Source: Cordilura impudica
Taxonomy: Eukaryota > Arthropoda > Insecta > Diptera > Scathophagidae
Assembly (NCBI GenBank): GCA_963682025.1
Contig: OY821519.1
Location: 112,581,764 to 112,645,763, forward strand
DNA length: 64,000 nt
Direction of reading: 5' to 3'
The first letter of the stretch is position 1. Each line of letters opens with the position of its first letter. The position numbers and the translations under genes are program-made. The notes under the pieces are model-generated. The model was given only the letters and a program-made list of their open reading frames with translations, searched no databases and was not told where the DNA came from. Below, piece after piece: positions 11,088 to 23,984 of this stretch.

Positions 11088-11869
11088 TTTTACCGTATAC
11101 CACTATGTGGTTTGGTTATAATGACTTTGTGCTGCTGTTTGTAACTACCAAAAATATTTGACCTAAAACCATCTTTTATTACACCGATCGGCTCAGAATC
11201 ACTTTCTGAGCCGTTTAAGCGATGTCCGTCCGTCCGTCTGTGTGTCCATGTAAACATTTTAATCAAACTAGAGGTCGCAAATAAGAAAATATTTAGATGA
11301 AATTTGGTATATAAGCTTTCATCGGCCATGGGATGAACACTGTTGAAATTGGTGAAAATCGGTCCATGTTCACACCTACTCCCCATACAAATGACCGCTA
11401 TGAAATCGACATAAATTGCCATAAGATCCAAATTATCATACAGATCTTAGTAAAATTGGGTTTGTATGTGTTTATTGTATCCATTAATCAGTAGTCCAAT
11501 AATAATCCCTATTGGACTATTCTTAGTCATAGGCCCCATATAGAGCTGCTTCCCGATCCTCACTTAAATCTATCAAAAACAACAAAAATATTGCACAGAT
11601 TTTTCTCAAATTTAGTTTCTGGATATTTTACTTTACCAAATATGGTCAGGATCGGTTCATTTTTTGACCTAGTCCACATATAAATATAGCACCCGATATG
11701 AACTTTTTTATATCTGCAGCCAAAAAAAATTAATAACAATGCCAATCAAATTTGGTTTTTGCTTATTTTCTATATCCAGTTAGTTGGACCGAAGGGATAG
11801 GGTTTCTAAACCATGGTATAGGGTATTGAATGGTCGGTCTAGATCGACCATAATTTTCTTACTTGTTTT
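11088..11869 (+). mobile_element. mini-me-like family A copy 2
   Basis: Full-length copy. Head ATACCACTATGTGGTTTGG, internal TTATTACACCGATCGGCTC and a (GTCY) tract at 11223-11240, end GGTCGGTCTAGATCGACC then TTTTCTTACTTGTTTT. Non-coding. Confidence 0.85.
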
Positions 11870-11930
11870 GTTTAATTTAATATATTTTTAAGACAGATTT
11901 TTTTACAGATTCGTCTTAAACGATTTTTTA

Positions 11931-12100
11931 ATCAGTACGTTAACTTTCGTGTTGCATAATGTAAAGTTGATTATGCATGCATAACTTTCCTCAAATTCAC
12001 CGAATTCAAACAATTAATCTGTACGTTAACTTGCGTGTTGCATAATGTAAAGTTGATTGTGCACGCATTACTTTCATCAAACTCAACGAATTTATGCAGT
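11931..12100. repeat. 86-bp tandem duplication
   Basis: Two adjacent copies offset by 86 bp, each containing GTACGTTAACTT then GCGTGTTGCATAATG or a close variant and AAAGTTGATT. Function and family unknown. Confidence 0.75.
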
Positions 12101-13047
12101 TAATAGCGCAAAAGGAAGAGCTTGATCCACTGAGTGTTCTGAGAGCAAAACGATCAGGAGCCATTCATAAGAAGAGGAGCTATGAGAATTCGAATGCTTG
12201 AGTGAATGTGTCCCATAAGAAATGTACAGGGAAGGATCGCGTTTGCGTATAACTTGAGTAAGGTGGGAGTTGAGTAAATTTCAGCGATGGAGACATATCT
12301 GTGTCTAAATAACATTCATTAAAAAAAAAAAATCATGTGAGTCCAATCACAGGGGAGATGTGTAAACATCTGGTAATAAATAAGATGCAGAAAACAGCGA
12401 CAAAAAGGTTATTACATATCATAATTTTTTCACCAAACAATCATGTCACACCGATTTATCTTAGTGCTTACATGTTACGCTTAAGATCTTACGCCCACAT
12501 GTTACGCTATTTTTGTATTGTGAATTAGAAATTTACCCCCCTGTGCGTATAGATGTTTACACATCAAAATGAAGGACATCGGCCGGATAGAACGGCCAGA
12601 CGGACTGACTTTAGTTTTCATAAATTTTTTTAATATTTGAGATAACTAACATCACATTAAAAAACGATTTTTGCTGGCTTATCGATTTCGTTAATAAAAT
12701 AAATCTAAATACTTTGAAACTCCTCCGTACCTTATCCACTGACTACTTCATATGTAGTAAATATCTTGGCTTTAAAGTTTGAAAAAAACCAAATGTTTAA
12801 TAAGTAATAAAGACATAGTTAACGTAATTAAAAATATAACAATGTTTTCTCAAAAGCAAGATACAATGGTCGTCATCTGTGCCTAAAGTTTAATTGACCA
12901 AATAGTTATTTAGCTTAATTTTATCATCACTTTGTTTAATTAAGAAAACATTAAAACCGCATTTACTTCTATTGAACAAATTGATTGAAAAGAAAAACAA
13001 TTTATTATTTTCAGTTGGACTAAGCACGTGTTTTGCTTGTTATAACA
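12101..13047. other. No gene; isolated short inverted repeat
   Basis: No supported coding region. ATGTGTAAACATCT (about 12358) recurs inverted as AGATGTTTACACAT (about 12551), with CACAGGGG/CCCCTGTG nearby. This may mark a small MITE, but the end order does not form simple TIRs. Confidence 0.35.
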
Positions 13048-14510
13048 TATACCACTCTGTGGTCAGGGTATATTGAGTTTGTCTTCATGTTTTCATTTAC
13101 CAAAAGTAATTGAGGTATATGGACATTTTATATCAACTATCTACACAGAATTACATTCAGCATCGATTTCACACTGTCCGTAAAAAACTAAAACTAGCAC
13201 TTGGCAGCAAATTTTGATTAAATTTGGTATATTTTCCTCTGTTTGACATCAATATATTACACAGAGCAACACTAATTCTGCGGCATAGGAATTGTTACTA
13301 AGTTTTGCTTCATATACTTATGAAGACCTAAGTCTATAATTCACTTTTTGTGGATTGACTCTGGTTTTCGCGATAAAACGCTATTTAAAAAATGAAAGAG
13401 GCTTCACCACATATTTTAGCATAACTCAAGAACGGTTTGTCCGATTTGGTTAAATAAAAATAGGAAAGTCTACAGCTAAATTACCTCCATGTCATGTCTA
13501 TACAATTTTTTAGTTAGGGCAACAGTTTCGGAAATATTCGTAAAGTTTTTCCGAATAAATAATTTTTTTGATGTAAAATTTAAATATCTTTGTTGTTTTA
13601 AAATTCATAAAAAATCAAAAACATCAAATTTGCTCTTTTCAATCATAGATTAAAAACATAGATATGTTGCAAATAAAACAAGCCATATTTAGTTAAAATC
13701 GATGAACAAGTTTTGATTTAATTTACAATTTAGTGATGGTATCTCATTTTGATAAAAATTTCTAGAATAAATTTGGTTCAATATTATTAACTATTTCTTC
13801 AGTAATGTTTGTTTTTGATGGAAATCCCATACAAAATTTCATTTAGAAATTTTTTATCAAAATGAGATATAATCACTAAATTGTAAATTAAGTCAAAACT
13901 TGTTAATCTATTTTAATTAAACATGGCTTGTTCTATTTGCAACATATCTATGTTTTTAATCTAAGATTGAGAAGAGCAATTTTGATGTTTTTGATTTTTT
14001 ATGAATTTTAAAACAAGAAAGATATTTAAATTTTACATCAAAACAATTATTTATTCGGAAAAACTTTACGAATATTTCCGAATCTGTTGCCCTAATTAAA
14101 AAATTGTGTAGACTTAACTTGGAGTTAATTTAGCTGTGGATTTTCGTATTTTTTATTTAACCAAATCGGACAAACCGTTCTTGAGTTATGCTAAAATATG
14201 TGGTGAAGCCTCCTTCATTTTTTAAATAGCGGTTTATCGGGAGAACCAGAGTGTTTGCAAAAACCATTAACAGATTTTTTTTATTTTTTTTGTTCCGCAG
14301 TGTTATTGACGAAAATCGATGCACGTTCATACCTAGTGCCCACACGAACGAACTACTATAGATTGCTTTAAATTGCCCTACTGCCCCATATTATTTCATA
14401 CTGAACACAGTCACATCTTGCTTGTGTGTTCTTATTAACCACAGTAATTTTTAGCTATAGTCCCCTTATAAAGCTGCCTCCCTATCTTTACTTCAATATA
14501 AAAAACAAAA
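13048..14510 (+). mobile_element. Degenerate mini-me-like family A copy 3, split by a foldback
   Basis: A head-like piece (ATACCACTCTGTGGTCAGGG, 13050) and a tail-like piece (about 14300-14505, CGTTCATACCTAGTGCCC and CTATAGTCCCC) flank the inverted-repeat element at 13358-14252. Both pieces are strongly diverged. Confidence 0.45.
13358..14252. mobile_element. 0.9-kb foldback element with ~425-bp arms
   Basis: Bases 13358-13785 are the inverted complement of about 13833-14252, separated by only ~47 bp. The outer ends are ACTCTGGTTTTCGCG and CGGGAGAACCAGAGT. Similarity is high but not perfect, so it is an old hairpin-forming element. No coding capacity; ORFs are shadows. Confidence 0.85.
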
Positions 14511-14514
14511 CAAT

Positions 14515-14940
14515 AAACAAGTGCGAAATTTATAGTCGGTCTAAACCGATTACACGATATCCTATAACATGCGTTTAGAGATCCTATCTCTTAGGTCCAA
14601 CTAATTAGATATTGAAAATAAGCCTAAATCAAATTTTAATGGCATTATTATTAATGTTTTGTTTTCGGATATGAAAAAGTTCACATCGGATGCTATATTT
14701 ATATAGACACTGTGTCGAAAAATGGACCGGTCCTGATCATATTTTTTTTTTTTTTCAAACACATATACAAACTAAATTTGGAACATTTTTGTTGTTTGAT
14801 GAATCTTGATGAAAATGGGGAATCAGCTTTATATGGGGGCTATGGGGCTATGACTAAGTATTGTCATATAGCGTTTATTTTTGAACAACTGATTTACGGA
14901 TGTGATGAACATACACAAGCCTAATTTCATGAATTGGAAA
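14515..14940 (-). mobile_element. Truncated mini-me-like family A copy 4
   Basis: Starts AAACAAGTGCGAAATTTATAG then TCGGTCTAAACCGA. It keeps TCGGATGCTATATTTATA and ends inside the body near AACATACACAAGCCTAAT; the GTCY part is missing. Confidence 0.7.
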
Positions 14941-15384
14941 CTCTGCCCTATTATGCAGGATATGTTATTTTTGCAAAATTTAAAAAGAATGCGAAAAATG
15001 TTAAGAAATGGCAAGACCAGCAATATCAGCATCATCATTCTTACAGTACAAGGCTTTAAAATTTGTTCTCAATTTATAAGAAGTTCTTCGTACAAAATTA
15101 CCACAATATAAATTTGAGCAGATAATAATTAATAAAATCAATGGGATTATGGTTCGATGAAACCTATCACTGCATATTACATCGCAAAGAACTTTATATT
15201 ACAGTTCTATTGTATAAAAACTCTAACACATTAAGTTGATGGTATTATTTTAAAAAATTGTCAAGAGTGTCACAAAATAAAAAATTTAAATAGTTAACAA
15301 CCTAAAATAAATATTAATTTTTATATAAACTTTTAAGTTTAAGAGACAATTGTGAATATTTTGCATTTATTGTTAGTATTATTT
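14941..15384. other. No recognisable feature
   Basis: AT-rich, no supported gene. Two overlapping small ORFs on opposite strands show no recognisable protein. Confidence 0.4.
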
Positions 15385-16150
15385 TTATACCCTATACCAC
15401 TATGTGGTTTGGGTATAATGACTTTGTGCTGCTGTTTGTAACAACCAAAAATATTTGCCCTAGACCCATCTTTAATTATACCGATCGAATCAGAATCACT
15501 TTCTGAGTTGATTTAACAATGTCCGTCCGTCCGTCCGTCCGCCCGTCTGTGTGTCCATGTAAACCTTTTAATCAAACTGCAGGTCGCAAACATGAATATA
15601 TTTTGATGAAATTTGGTATATAAGCTTCTATCGGCCATGGAATGAACGCTATTGAAATTGGTGAGAATCGGTTCATGTTCAGACCTAGGCCCCATACAAA
15701 GTACCCATATGAAATCGACATAAATTGCCATACGATCCAAATTGTCATATAGATCTTACTCAAATTGGGTTTGTATGCGTTCATTACATCCATTAATGAG
15801 TAGTCCAAAAATGATACCTTTGACCCCATATAGAGCTGCTTCCCGATCTTCACTTAAATCTATTAAAAACAAAAATATTGCACTGATTCTTCTCAAATTT
15901 TGTTTGTATATATTTTTGCAAAATAGAAGAGACTTTACCAAACATGATCAGGATCGGTCCATTTTTGGACCAAGTCCCTATATAGATATAGCATCCGATA
16001 TGAACTTTTTCATATCTGCAGCCAAAAAAATTAATAAAAATTCCACTCAAATTTGGTTTTTGCTTATTTTCTATGGCCAGTTAGTTGGGCCTAAGAGATA
16101 GGGTCTCTAAACGCATGGTATAGGGTATCGTATAGTCGATATACTTGTTT
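15385..16150 (+). mobile_element. mini-me-like family A copy 5
   Basis: Full-length. Head TATACCCTATACCACTATG, (GTCC)n at 15522-15550, end GGGTATCGTATAGTCG then ATACTTGTTTTT. The terminal palindrome has decayed. Confidence 0.85.
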
Positions 16151-16291
16151 TTTAATGTGTTAATGTGTTGAGTTTATTTTCTTCATTTAAAATGCGTTGA
16201 ATTGTGAAGCATACCGTTAGGGTCTTTATTAAATGAAAAAATAAAGTTTCCTAGAATTTGCGCTTGAATTTCGAGTGCTGGAATCTGCTAG
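16150..16291 (+). repeat. Helitron-like family D tail (copy 3)
   Basis: On the plus strand it ends CGAGTGCTGGAATCTGCTAG|T, the same terminus as copy 1 in the other orientation. It lies directly after mini-me copy 5. Confidence 0.6.
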
Positions 16292-17481
16292 TTATAGTAG
16301 TTGGTTTTTGGAAACTAATATTTCTGTGTTGTTTTCATCTTCAAGTTCTTGGCTCTGAAGTTTTTCTGACGATCAAATTTTATCAACGACATCGCTCGAT
16401 ATATTGTAAGTGTAACAGCACCCATTTTTATACTTTCATACGTATTTCAGAAAATAACTCGGATTTTATTTTGCTGCAAAGTTTGCTTTTAACTAAAGCT
16501 ATTAAACTAAACGAACGTTGAATTTCGTTCAAAACTAATAAAGGTAATACAAATGTGGATAACTCTTTAAATGGACTATCGCCAATAGATTTTTGTTAAC
16601 TTCAATCCATAAAGAGGTTGTATTCAGTGCTGTATCCCAATATTGTTCTGTGATATAACTCAATTGGATTTGAATTTTTTCTGTTTCAGATGATCTAAAT
16701 TAAAACTCTTCTAATATATTGGTTATCGGTTTTTACCCAGTTTAATGTGTTTTGTATTGAAAATTTTAACATTTTTTTAATGCAATTATATTTTTTGGCA
16801 ATCGACTTTTTAATTCATTAAAAACTGTTGTTGGTGTTTACATTCTTCTATTTCAAAATGTTTTTTTATATTGGTTGAAAGAAACGAGCAGAGTGGTAAA
16901 AAGAGTACTACACAAATTTCTCGTATTACACTTTGAGAAATTAAAACGTATCAATACCATTAGAATTAAAATTAAAATTATGTGTTCAAAAATAATGAAA
17001 AAAAAACAAAAAAAGATGCTAAAAGTAACTTTTTATTAATAAAAGATGCTAAGTTAGCATCTAGCATCTTTTCATAAATTTTGGATGCTATGTAAAAAAA
17101 AAAAAGTTGCTAAATCTAGCAACTAAAATCCTAAAATGGCAACACTGAAAGAGATGCTAATAACACTGTGTAGCAATTTTCAAACAAATAAAAATCCAGT
17201 AGGTCTTCATGACGGGTTTTATGTTACCGAAGTCGCTTAATCCGCATCTAAAGTCAGTGTTAATATATATGACCGACCCTATTACCTTTTTGAGAGGAAA
17301 ATTTTTTCTTTTCCCCTTTGGACCCTCCTTAAGGGGCCCATTACAAATTCTATGAAATTTGAATTTCTTAATAGAAAAAATATTTTTTTTTTGTTTAAAT
17401 AGAACAGATTTTTTTAATATTTATATTATATTTCTAACCTATTTCTGCTATATTTCTGATTTCACGCTCCAAAAAATAATT
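16292..17481. other. No gene; GATGCTA-rich palindromic patch
   Basis: No supported coding region. At about 17010-17160 several AAGATGCTAA/TTAGCATCTT inverted motifs occur, followed by ATGGCAACACTG. A similar AGCATCTTT...ATGGCAACACTG arrangement is at 23580-23670, suggesting a small uncharacterised repeat. Confidence 0.4.
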
Positions 17482-18189
17482 TTGTATACCCTATATATAT
17501 TATACGGATCGACCCAAAACCACTTTCTGAGTCGATTTAGCGATGTCCGTCCGTCTGTGTGTCCGTGTCAACTGTGTAATCAAACTATAGGTGTGCAAAT
17601 ATGAATATATTTTGATAAATATATTATATAACCTTCTATCGGCCATAGGATGAATGCTAATGAAATTGGTGAAAATCGGTACATGTTCAGACCTAGTCCT
17701 AATTCAAATGACCCCTATGAGATTGACTTAAATTGCTAAAATATCCAAATTTTCATATAGATCTTGGCCAAATTTGGTTTGTTTGCATCTATAACATCCA
17801 TTTATAAGTAGTCTAAGAAAAACACTCTATAGGAAAATTCTTCTTCATAGCCTCTGAAGCTGATTCCCGATCTTTACTTAAATCGATCGAAAAACAAAAA
17901 TTTTGTACAGATTTTTGCCAAATTTGGTTTGTATATGACTTTGGAAAAAATAAGTAACCTTAACAAATATGGGCAAGATTAGTTCATTTGTTAACCTAGT
18001 TCCCATATAAATATAGCATCCGATAAACTTCTTCATATCCGAAGTCAAAAAAATTAATAACAATGCCACTCAAATTTGGTTTATGATTATTTTCTCTACC
18101 TAATAATTTGGACCTAAAAGATCTCTAAAGGGTCTCAAAATGCATGGTATAGGGTATCGTATAGTCGGTCTAGACCGACCAGTTGTTTT
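17482..18189 (+). mobile_element. mini-me-like family A copy 6
   Basis: Head TATACCCTATATATATTATA, (GTCY) tract at 17544-17560, end with the perfect palindrome GTCGGTCTAGACCGAC at about 18165. The tail is CAGTTGTTTTG. Confidence 0.8.
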
Positions 18190-19029
18190 GACCATAGTGT
18201 TGGTTTGATCATAGTGAGACAGGAACCTTCTTCGCCTCCATAAAAAGGATAATAAAAGATATCATACTCTTTCGACCCCCTGTGTCACTTATGGTTGCTC
18301 TCGCTAAAAATGCTGCCGATGATTGGAGTGACAAGCTGCCACATGTGCGAGAAGAATGCTTTAAGGACGAAGACTTCTTGGTGACATAACTCCCAATAAT
18401 TTTGTGAGAGCTCGTTGGAAAAAAGAAAACCCAGAGTTGTGCGGAGTTCAAATCTCGGAAGCTCTTAATTGGCACCTAAGTAAGCAAATGATTTCTAAAC
18501 TCCTTACGGATGCTTCAAATATTTTTTCAGATGGGCTTATGGTGAGAATAGTTGACGGGACCACTCATTATGCAAAAGTTGAAAAAATAGCCAAAAGTTA
18601 TTTTTCGATGCCGTGGAACTTGGTATTTTATAATTACACTCTGCGACAGCCAAAATCGGGATGAGGCGAAACTACCGGGGAAAGTTATATCGGTCAAAAA
18701 AAGTTAAACGTGTCCCGGCGTTTCGCTGGGTCACGTCTAGGAATCGAGATATATCGATTTGAACTTAGTAAGTATCGTATAGGGGAATTTGTCACGTTTT
18801 GGGCTCTTTTGTTTGACATAAATCGAGAACCACTTTAAAGCATTTCTCAACACAATTAACAGCTTCGCAGTTATTAATAAATTTATGAAGAAAAAAAATA
18901 ATTTTTTGTCTAAAAAATTTAAATTTTGTAGTTTTAAAAACCATGCAAAATCCAAAACGGGAAAAAGTGTCAAGTCTTATTTCTTTGGTGTAAAGCCACA
19001 TAATGAGACTTAAATCATGGGAATCGATG
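18190..19029. other. Unassigned; one unrecognised 86-codon ORF
   Basis: An ORF at 18404-18664 (+) and one antisense to it were examined; no family is recognised. They could be a decayed part of the neighbouring piggyBac element, but nothing supports this directly. Confidence 0.3.
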
Positions 19030-19850
19030 GACGCGTTTCGCTTTTATTCACAATTAAGTGAAGGTATCTATCTCATTTTGAAGTAAAGGCTTCTCATTGG
19101 AAAAAATGTTGATGATCGTTTATTCTAAGAAAGGCCAATGATAAATTCCCCAAATGATCGTTTCCAATTGATTCCCATGTTGTGTCGATTACAGGTAAAT
19201 GAGATGATTTGCTCCACGAAATTTGGGCATTATATGAAACAGTATCTGTCAAATAAAATAAAAAAATGGGGATTCAAATTTTTCGCCCTTTGCGATACAA
19301 GTAAAAAAAAATTACACAAGAGAAGAGCTTTCATTATGGCCGTACTATAATGCGTATGACCATATCATTACTGGTTTATTTGGGGACTTAAGGAGTTTAC
19401 AGCATTGGAGCCATAACTCGTAACCCAAAAGATAGGATGAAAATGAATAGATGCGTTTCGGTAGAGTTCACAGCAAACCTTTTAGAGGTGCAGTTGATAT
19501 CAATATATTGTAAAGATAACAAGGTCGTTAACCTTGTGTCCACTTTCGTTGGCACGAAACCATTGATTTCGGATCATGGTATTGATGTTGACGTTCCTAC
19601 TGTTGAACAATGGAATAAAAACTCGACGAAATAATCACCATTCCCTGCCCCCAAATCACAAAAGAATACAATCTGCACATGGATGGATGGATGGATTCGT
19701 CTATGGGTCATCTAAAATTATCTTAAAAAGCCGAAGATGGTACATCAGAATATTCTACCATTTACTCAATCTTTTCATGTTGAATGCATGGCTACTTTCT
19801 ATAAAAGCAAACCCTTCAATTGCAATATGCCAAAAGGCATATGCCCGCTG
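19030..19850 (+). pseudogene. piggyBac-type transposase remnant
   Basis: A frameshifted plus-strand remnant. Recognisable in order: DRFQLIPMLCRLQVNEMICST (approximately the DEQ-containing catalytic block), KQYLSNKIKKWGFKFF (the KQY-PxKPxKWG motif), DNKVVNLVSTFVGTKP, a GGVD-region equivalent that has decayed, and RRWYIRIFYHLL followed by NAWLL. These are signature blocks of PGBD/piggyBac transposases (DDD, TTAA-specific). The expected catalytic Asp is Asn in the first block (VNEM). It is interrupted by many stops. Confidence 0.75.
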
Positions 19851-20869
19851 AATCTGTCCCAACAAGAACAGCAGCCAGATACTGATTTGCGATGTGATGG
19901 CATGGACCATCTACAGAGCTATTGACGGACGGGCTCTGAGCGAAAATATAAAATGTGGTGAAGACAAAAAAGTGAACAATCGCTCGATTTTTAAATGAAG
20001 AAAAGGCTAAGTTCACATATGTTAGAACAAAAAACGCAATTGTTTCGTTGATTACTCAGAAAGACTAAAACTTATTTTATTCAGACTAAAATTGATATTT
20101 TCATACACTTTTTGCTGCTTTATTATTCAGTTTTATATATTTTTCATAGATTTCTCATTAATTTCTAATAACTAAAAATAATAATTTCAAAATTTTTTTA
20201 TTTTATTGCATTTTATGCTTTTTCCCCTTTTCTGGGAGATGCTACTTTAAGGTAGCATGATCTCCACAGTCATGCATTTAAGGGTTAACAATCAGCTTTG
20301 CTTTTACTTCGAATTAATCTCAGGAGATTAAATTTAGGATATTTATGCACTTAACATATAATTTCCTTCGAAGAGAAATTGACAAAAAAAAAGCATTCAA
20401 AACAAGAATAATATCAATTTAGGAGTAGTAAAAGCCTTAATAATCTGTACGAAATTTAAAATGGACGACCTGCAACAAAGTTTAAACATAATAAATACAT
20501 AAGGTGACATTTTTGTCCTTAAAATAAAAAAAAAGGCGTTTGACGTTCTCAGGCCAAACTTTCTATTTATAACCTTTTATATTTTTTCCTTACCTTTTTA
20601 ATGTATAGACATTCAATTTAAAGCAAAAAATGGAAGTGTATTAGCCATATACAAATGGCTTATTCTTTTGCTATTGCTATGCAGTGCATACTTTGTTCCA
20701 ACACACGAGATGTACTCGTATTTCAACCAAAATATTACAGTGAACAAAAATTGGTTATCAAATATAATGTGCAAAAGTTTCTACAATTGTCTAATGGATT
20801 GGAAAAATAGAAGATAAGAATCTCCGCTAATTGGTATCCCAATAACTTTGACTAATTCTGGCGAAGGTA

Positions 20870-21030
20870 ACAACCCATTGAATTGCTACTCATGTGCGAA
20901 TAAAGCAGTCGCATTGAGAAAATGGGAACGAAAATCGTATTTGTGTTGCAAGTGCCCAAACTCCATCGCCAAAATCTCCAAGCCCAGATGTTCTGTATTT
21001 TATAACTGTTTCAGCAACACATGATTCAAG
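20870..21030 (+). pseudogene. Possible piggyBac C-terminal Cys-rich region
   Basis: The reading NCYSCANKAVALRK then SYLCCKCPN and CSVFYNCF shows paired Cys spaced as in the C-terminal zinc-binding tail of piggyBac transposases, downstream of the remnant at 19.0-19.85 kb on the same strand. The ~1 kb between is unexplained AT-rich sequence. Confidence 0.35.
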
Positions 21031-21493
21031 TGATGATGATACAATCAGCCTATTTTAATAAGCCACGATCAACTTGATTCAATTGTTAACAAATTGGAAT
21101 TGACACAGCAGAAATCAGAAGATCTGTGAGCTATTTGTCACATTCGATATCGATTAAAATCAACCGAAAATATATATTTTGATTTATTATTTAAATAAGA
21201 AGGACAAACGTCAGACCTTGCTCATTTTTACTTTTAACAGGGGCCATAATTCTTTAACTGTAGCAGTGTAAAATTATTCTTGTTATTTTATTTAGGGAAA
21301 TAAAAAAATAATTTCGATTGAAAACTTTCGATAACGAATGTGAACGACCTCAGGCTTCATTTTCGAAATCAAGCAATCTTTTGTCACATGATACGGAAGT
21401 CACAGCTCCCGAAGTCGTAAGGCAACATTTCCAATAAAGCAACGTAAAAATGTCTAGGTAGAATAGAAGGTCACCCATAACATATTAAATGCC

Positions 21494-22505
21494 ATGGAAC
21501 TCAGATCTCAATTAGATATTGCTTATACAAATTTTGCGAAAGCATTTGATACATTAAGTCATAATATTTTATTAAAGAAAATTTCTGCATTTGGATTCCC
21601 TCATAATCTACAATTATTTTTTAAAAACTTTTTAATTCAAACAAAACTGAAAGTCTCTTTTGGTAATTATTATCCAAAACTTCAGATTAGTACTTACTCT
21701 GGTATTCCGCAGGGCACACACATTGGACCGCTGCTATTTGTGCTCTTTTTTAATGATCTTCCATCTGTTTTAAAATTTTCAAAATGCTTGTTATTTGCGG
21801 ATGATATGAAACTATTTGCTAGAATATCAAATGTGATTGATTCCCTGAAATTATAGAATGACTTAATCAAATTATAGTGAAAATGAGCTCACAGTTAATG
21901 TTACAAAGTATAGTGCTGTTCCTTACACTCGCTGTTCTCATCTCATTTTATTTAATTACAGTATTGGAGGTATAAATCTTAATCGTGAAATTGAGGTGAA
22001 AGATTTGGGTGTTATTTTTGATGTAAATTAATGCCTTTATTGTTTCTAAAGCTTATAGCATGCTTAGCTTCATAAATAAAAATTCTAAAGATTTTCGAGA
22101 TTCTTTTACATTTAAATCCTTATTTACATCACTGGTTCCTACTAAACATGATTATTGTTCAATTATTTGGAGCCCTTATTACATTACGGCTTCAAATTGT
22201 ATTGAAGGTATTCAAAAGAGGTTTACTAGAATTATTTTAAAATATTCTTGGCATTATGAGTTGCGTACGTATGTAATAAGAAGGAAACTTTTAGGATTGT
22301 AAACTTTAAGTGATCGTCGATCATATTCTTCTATAATGTTTGTTTATAATGTTTTGCCTGGGGACATAAGTTGCTCGGAAATTTGTAATCTATATAATTT
22401 ATACCGGCCACCAAGGAATTTAACAAATGATCGAATGTTTGAAGATTCTCTTCATGCCTATGCCTTAAATGATCCAATTGCAAGGTGCGAAAAATTATGT
22501 AACTA
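21494..22505 (+). pseudogene. Non-LTR retrotransposon (CR1/jockey-like) RT fragment
   Basis: 5'-truncated, frameshifted LINE. The RT motifs are visible: YTNFAKAFDTLSHNILL (motif A, D retained in DTL), SGIPQGTHIGPLLF (motif B), LLFADDMKLF (catalytic FADD). Downstream are TKHDYCSIIWSPYYI, RIEG/KRFTRIILK-type and DRRSYSSIMFVYN blocks typical of the C-terminal domain of these LINEs. It ends near 22505 with an (AAAT)n tail at 22590-22622. Confidence 0.8.
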
Positions 22506-22589
22506 AACATAAATTTAAGTTAAATTTATTAAAGTTTTATACTAAATATATTATTAGATCTAAGTAGTCTGTAAGAATAAATATTCTGT

Positions 22590-22622
22590 AGGCGAATAAA
22601 TAAATAAATAAATAAATAAAAT
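22590..22622 (+). repeat. (TAAA)n 3' tail of the LINE
   Basis: GCGAATAAATAAATAAATAA directly downstream of the LINE C-terminal coding remnant; typical of a LINE 3' end. Confidence 0.7.
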
Positions 22623-23527
22623 AAGAGTCATAGGAAGAAAGCAAACGTCGAGGCTAAGAAACATAAGAGATTGGAGAGGCTACAATATATTTTTTTAAAT
22701 TAAACTTAAAAGTTGTAAATAATTACACTGTTATCAATTTTATAAATTTGAGAATGCGTTCATAAAATCGTATGTATTCAGAATTGGATAAGCAATAAAA
22801 AAATAATGAAGCAAAAAGCTTAGAGTTTACACTACATGCAACACTACTTGCTAATGGATATTTTTATTGGGTATGTTTAGCTTTAAATTCAACCAAAAAA
22901 TCTCACAAAGCAACAATTCTGAATTCTGCCGGAAATAATGTTAAGAAAATTTAAGTTTGTATTGTTCTATTTATTTATTTATATATTTATATGTTTTTTT
23001 TTTTTGGCAAAAACCCATCAACCATAAATTAGCCATGACACATACTCTTGTGTACGTAGATGACAAGCAATTAAGGGTTCATCGCACGCAAAATAAAGGT
23101 GTTTGCTTTTCTATTAATAGCCAGTTATTTGAAGGGCGATTCAGAAAGTCCGGCATACCGTCTCTCTATCTGTTTGCGTGTATATTTACACCTGGTACGC
23201 AAACTTTTAACGACTAAATAAAGATATTTCGATAAAATTTGGTACATACTCTATTGGAATGAACGTCAGCTGGTTGAGAGATGCTATTGATGGAAGGAAA
23301 TCAGAGGTGCCGAAAATCATAGAAAAGTAAACAAAACTTGATTAAAAAAGTTGTTATCGATGAAGTAACATGCATCTAAGCAGACTTCCGCATGATTCCC
23401 TACCCTCAATATTATTCTGATTTTGACACAGCGTTGTAAATATTGATCGAGAATATTTCCACTAGGAGGCTATCTGCCATTGCGGTTCAAAGTCATTACT
23501 ATTGATAACAATATAACCTAACCTAAC
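22623..23527. other. No recognisable gene
   Basis: No supported coding region. At about 23175-23265 GATAAAATTTGGTACAT resembles the body of mini-me-type repeats, but it is too short and diverged to call. Confidence 0.35.
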
Positions 23528-23585
23528 CATGCGTTTAGGGACCGTATCTCGTAGGTCCAACAAATTAGATATAGAAAATAAGCAT
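23528..23585 (-). repeat. Short mini-me-like family A fragment
   Basis: CATGCGTTTAGGGACCGTAT then TAGATATAGAAAATAAGCAT matches the beginning of minus-oriented family A copies (compare 14567-14615). Confidence 0.6.
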
Positions 23586-23984
23586 CTTTAATTTTGACTC
23601 CATTACGTTTTAGCATCTTTTTTATGCAATTAAGCATCTTTACAGTTTCAAGTTATGGCAACACTGCAGGTAAACTGATGCCAAGAGCATCGGTTGTCAT
23701 CGGAAGAAAAGAGAAAGTTATAGTTTTTGTGACAAATAATACAAGTCTCGGTCGAGTCCCTGTATGAGCATAAACAATTTGGTAGTTAGGATCATTTAGT
23801 AAAGTTACCTTGTTATTGACACTTCAATGTTCCTGTATTAGTATGATATGTAACTTACTTTTTCGTAGATTTTCCATCAGAGCGAGAGTAGCCGTTTTGC
23901 TCCATTGGAGGTTGATCTGCAGAAGCATTTTATAATTCGGCTATATGGACATTTTACAAATTGCGATTTTGGGGATAAGCGGGA

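Noticed and set aside
18209..18664. Overlapping ORFs on both strands near 18.4 kb
   Set aside because: No recognisable motif on either strand; only adjacency to piggyBac suggests a relation.
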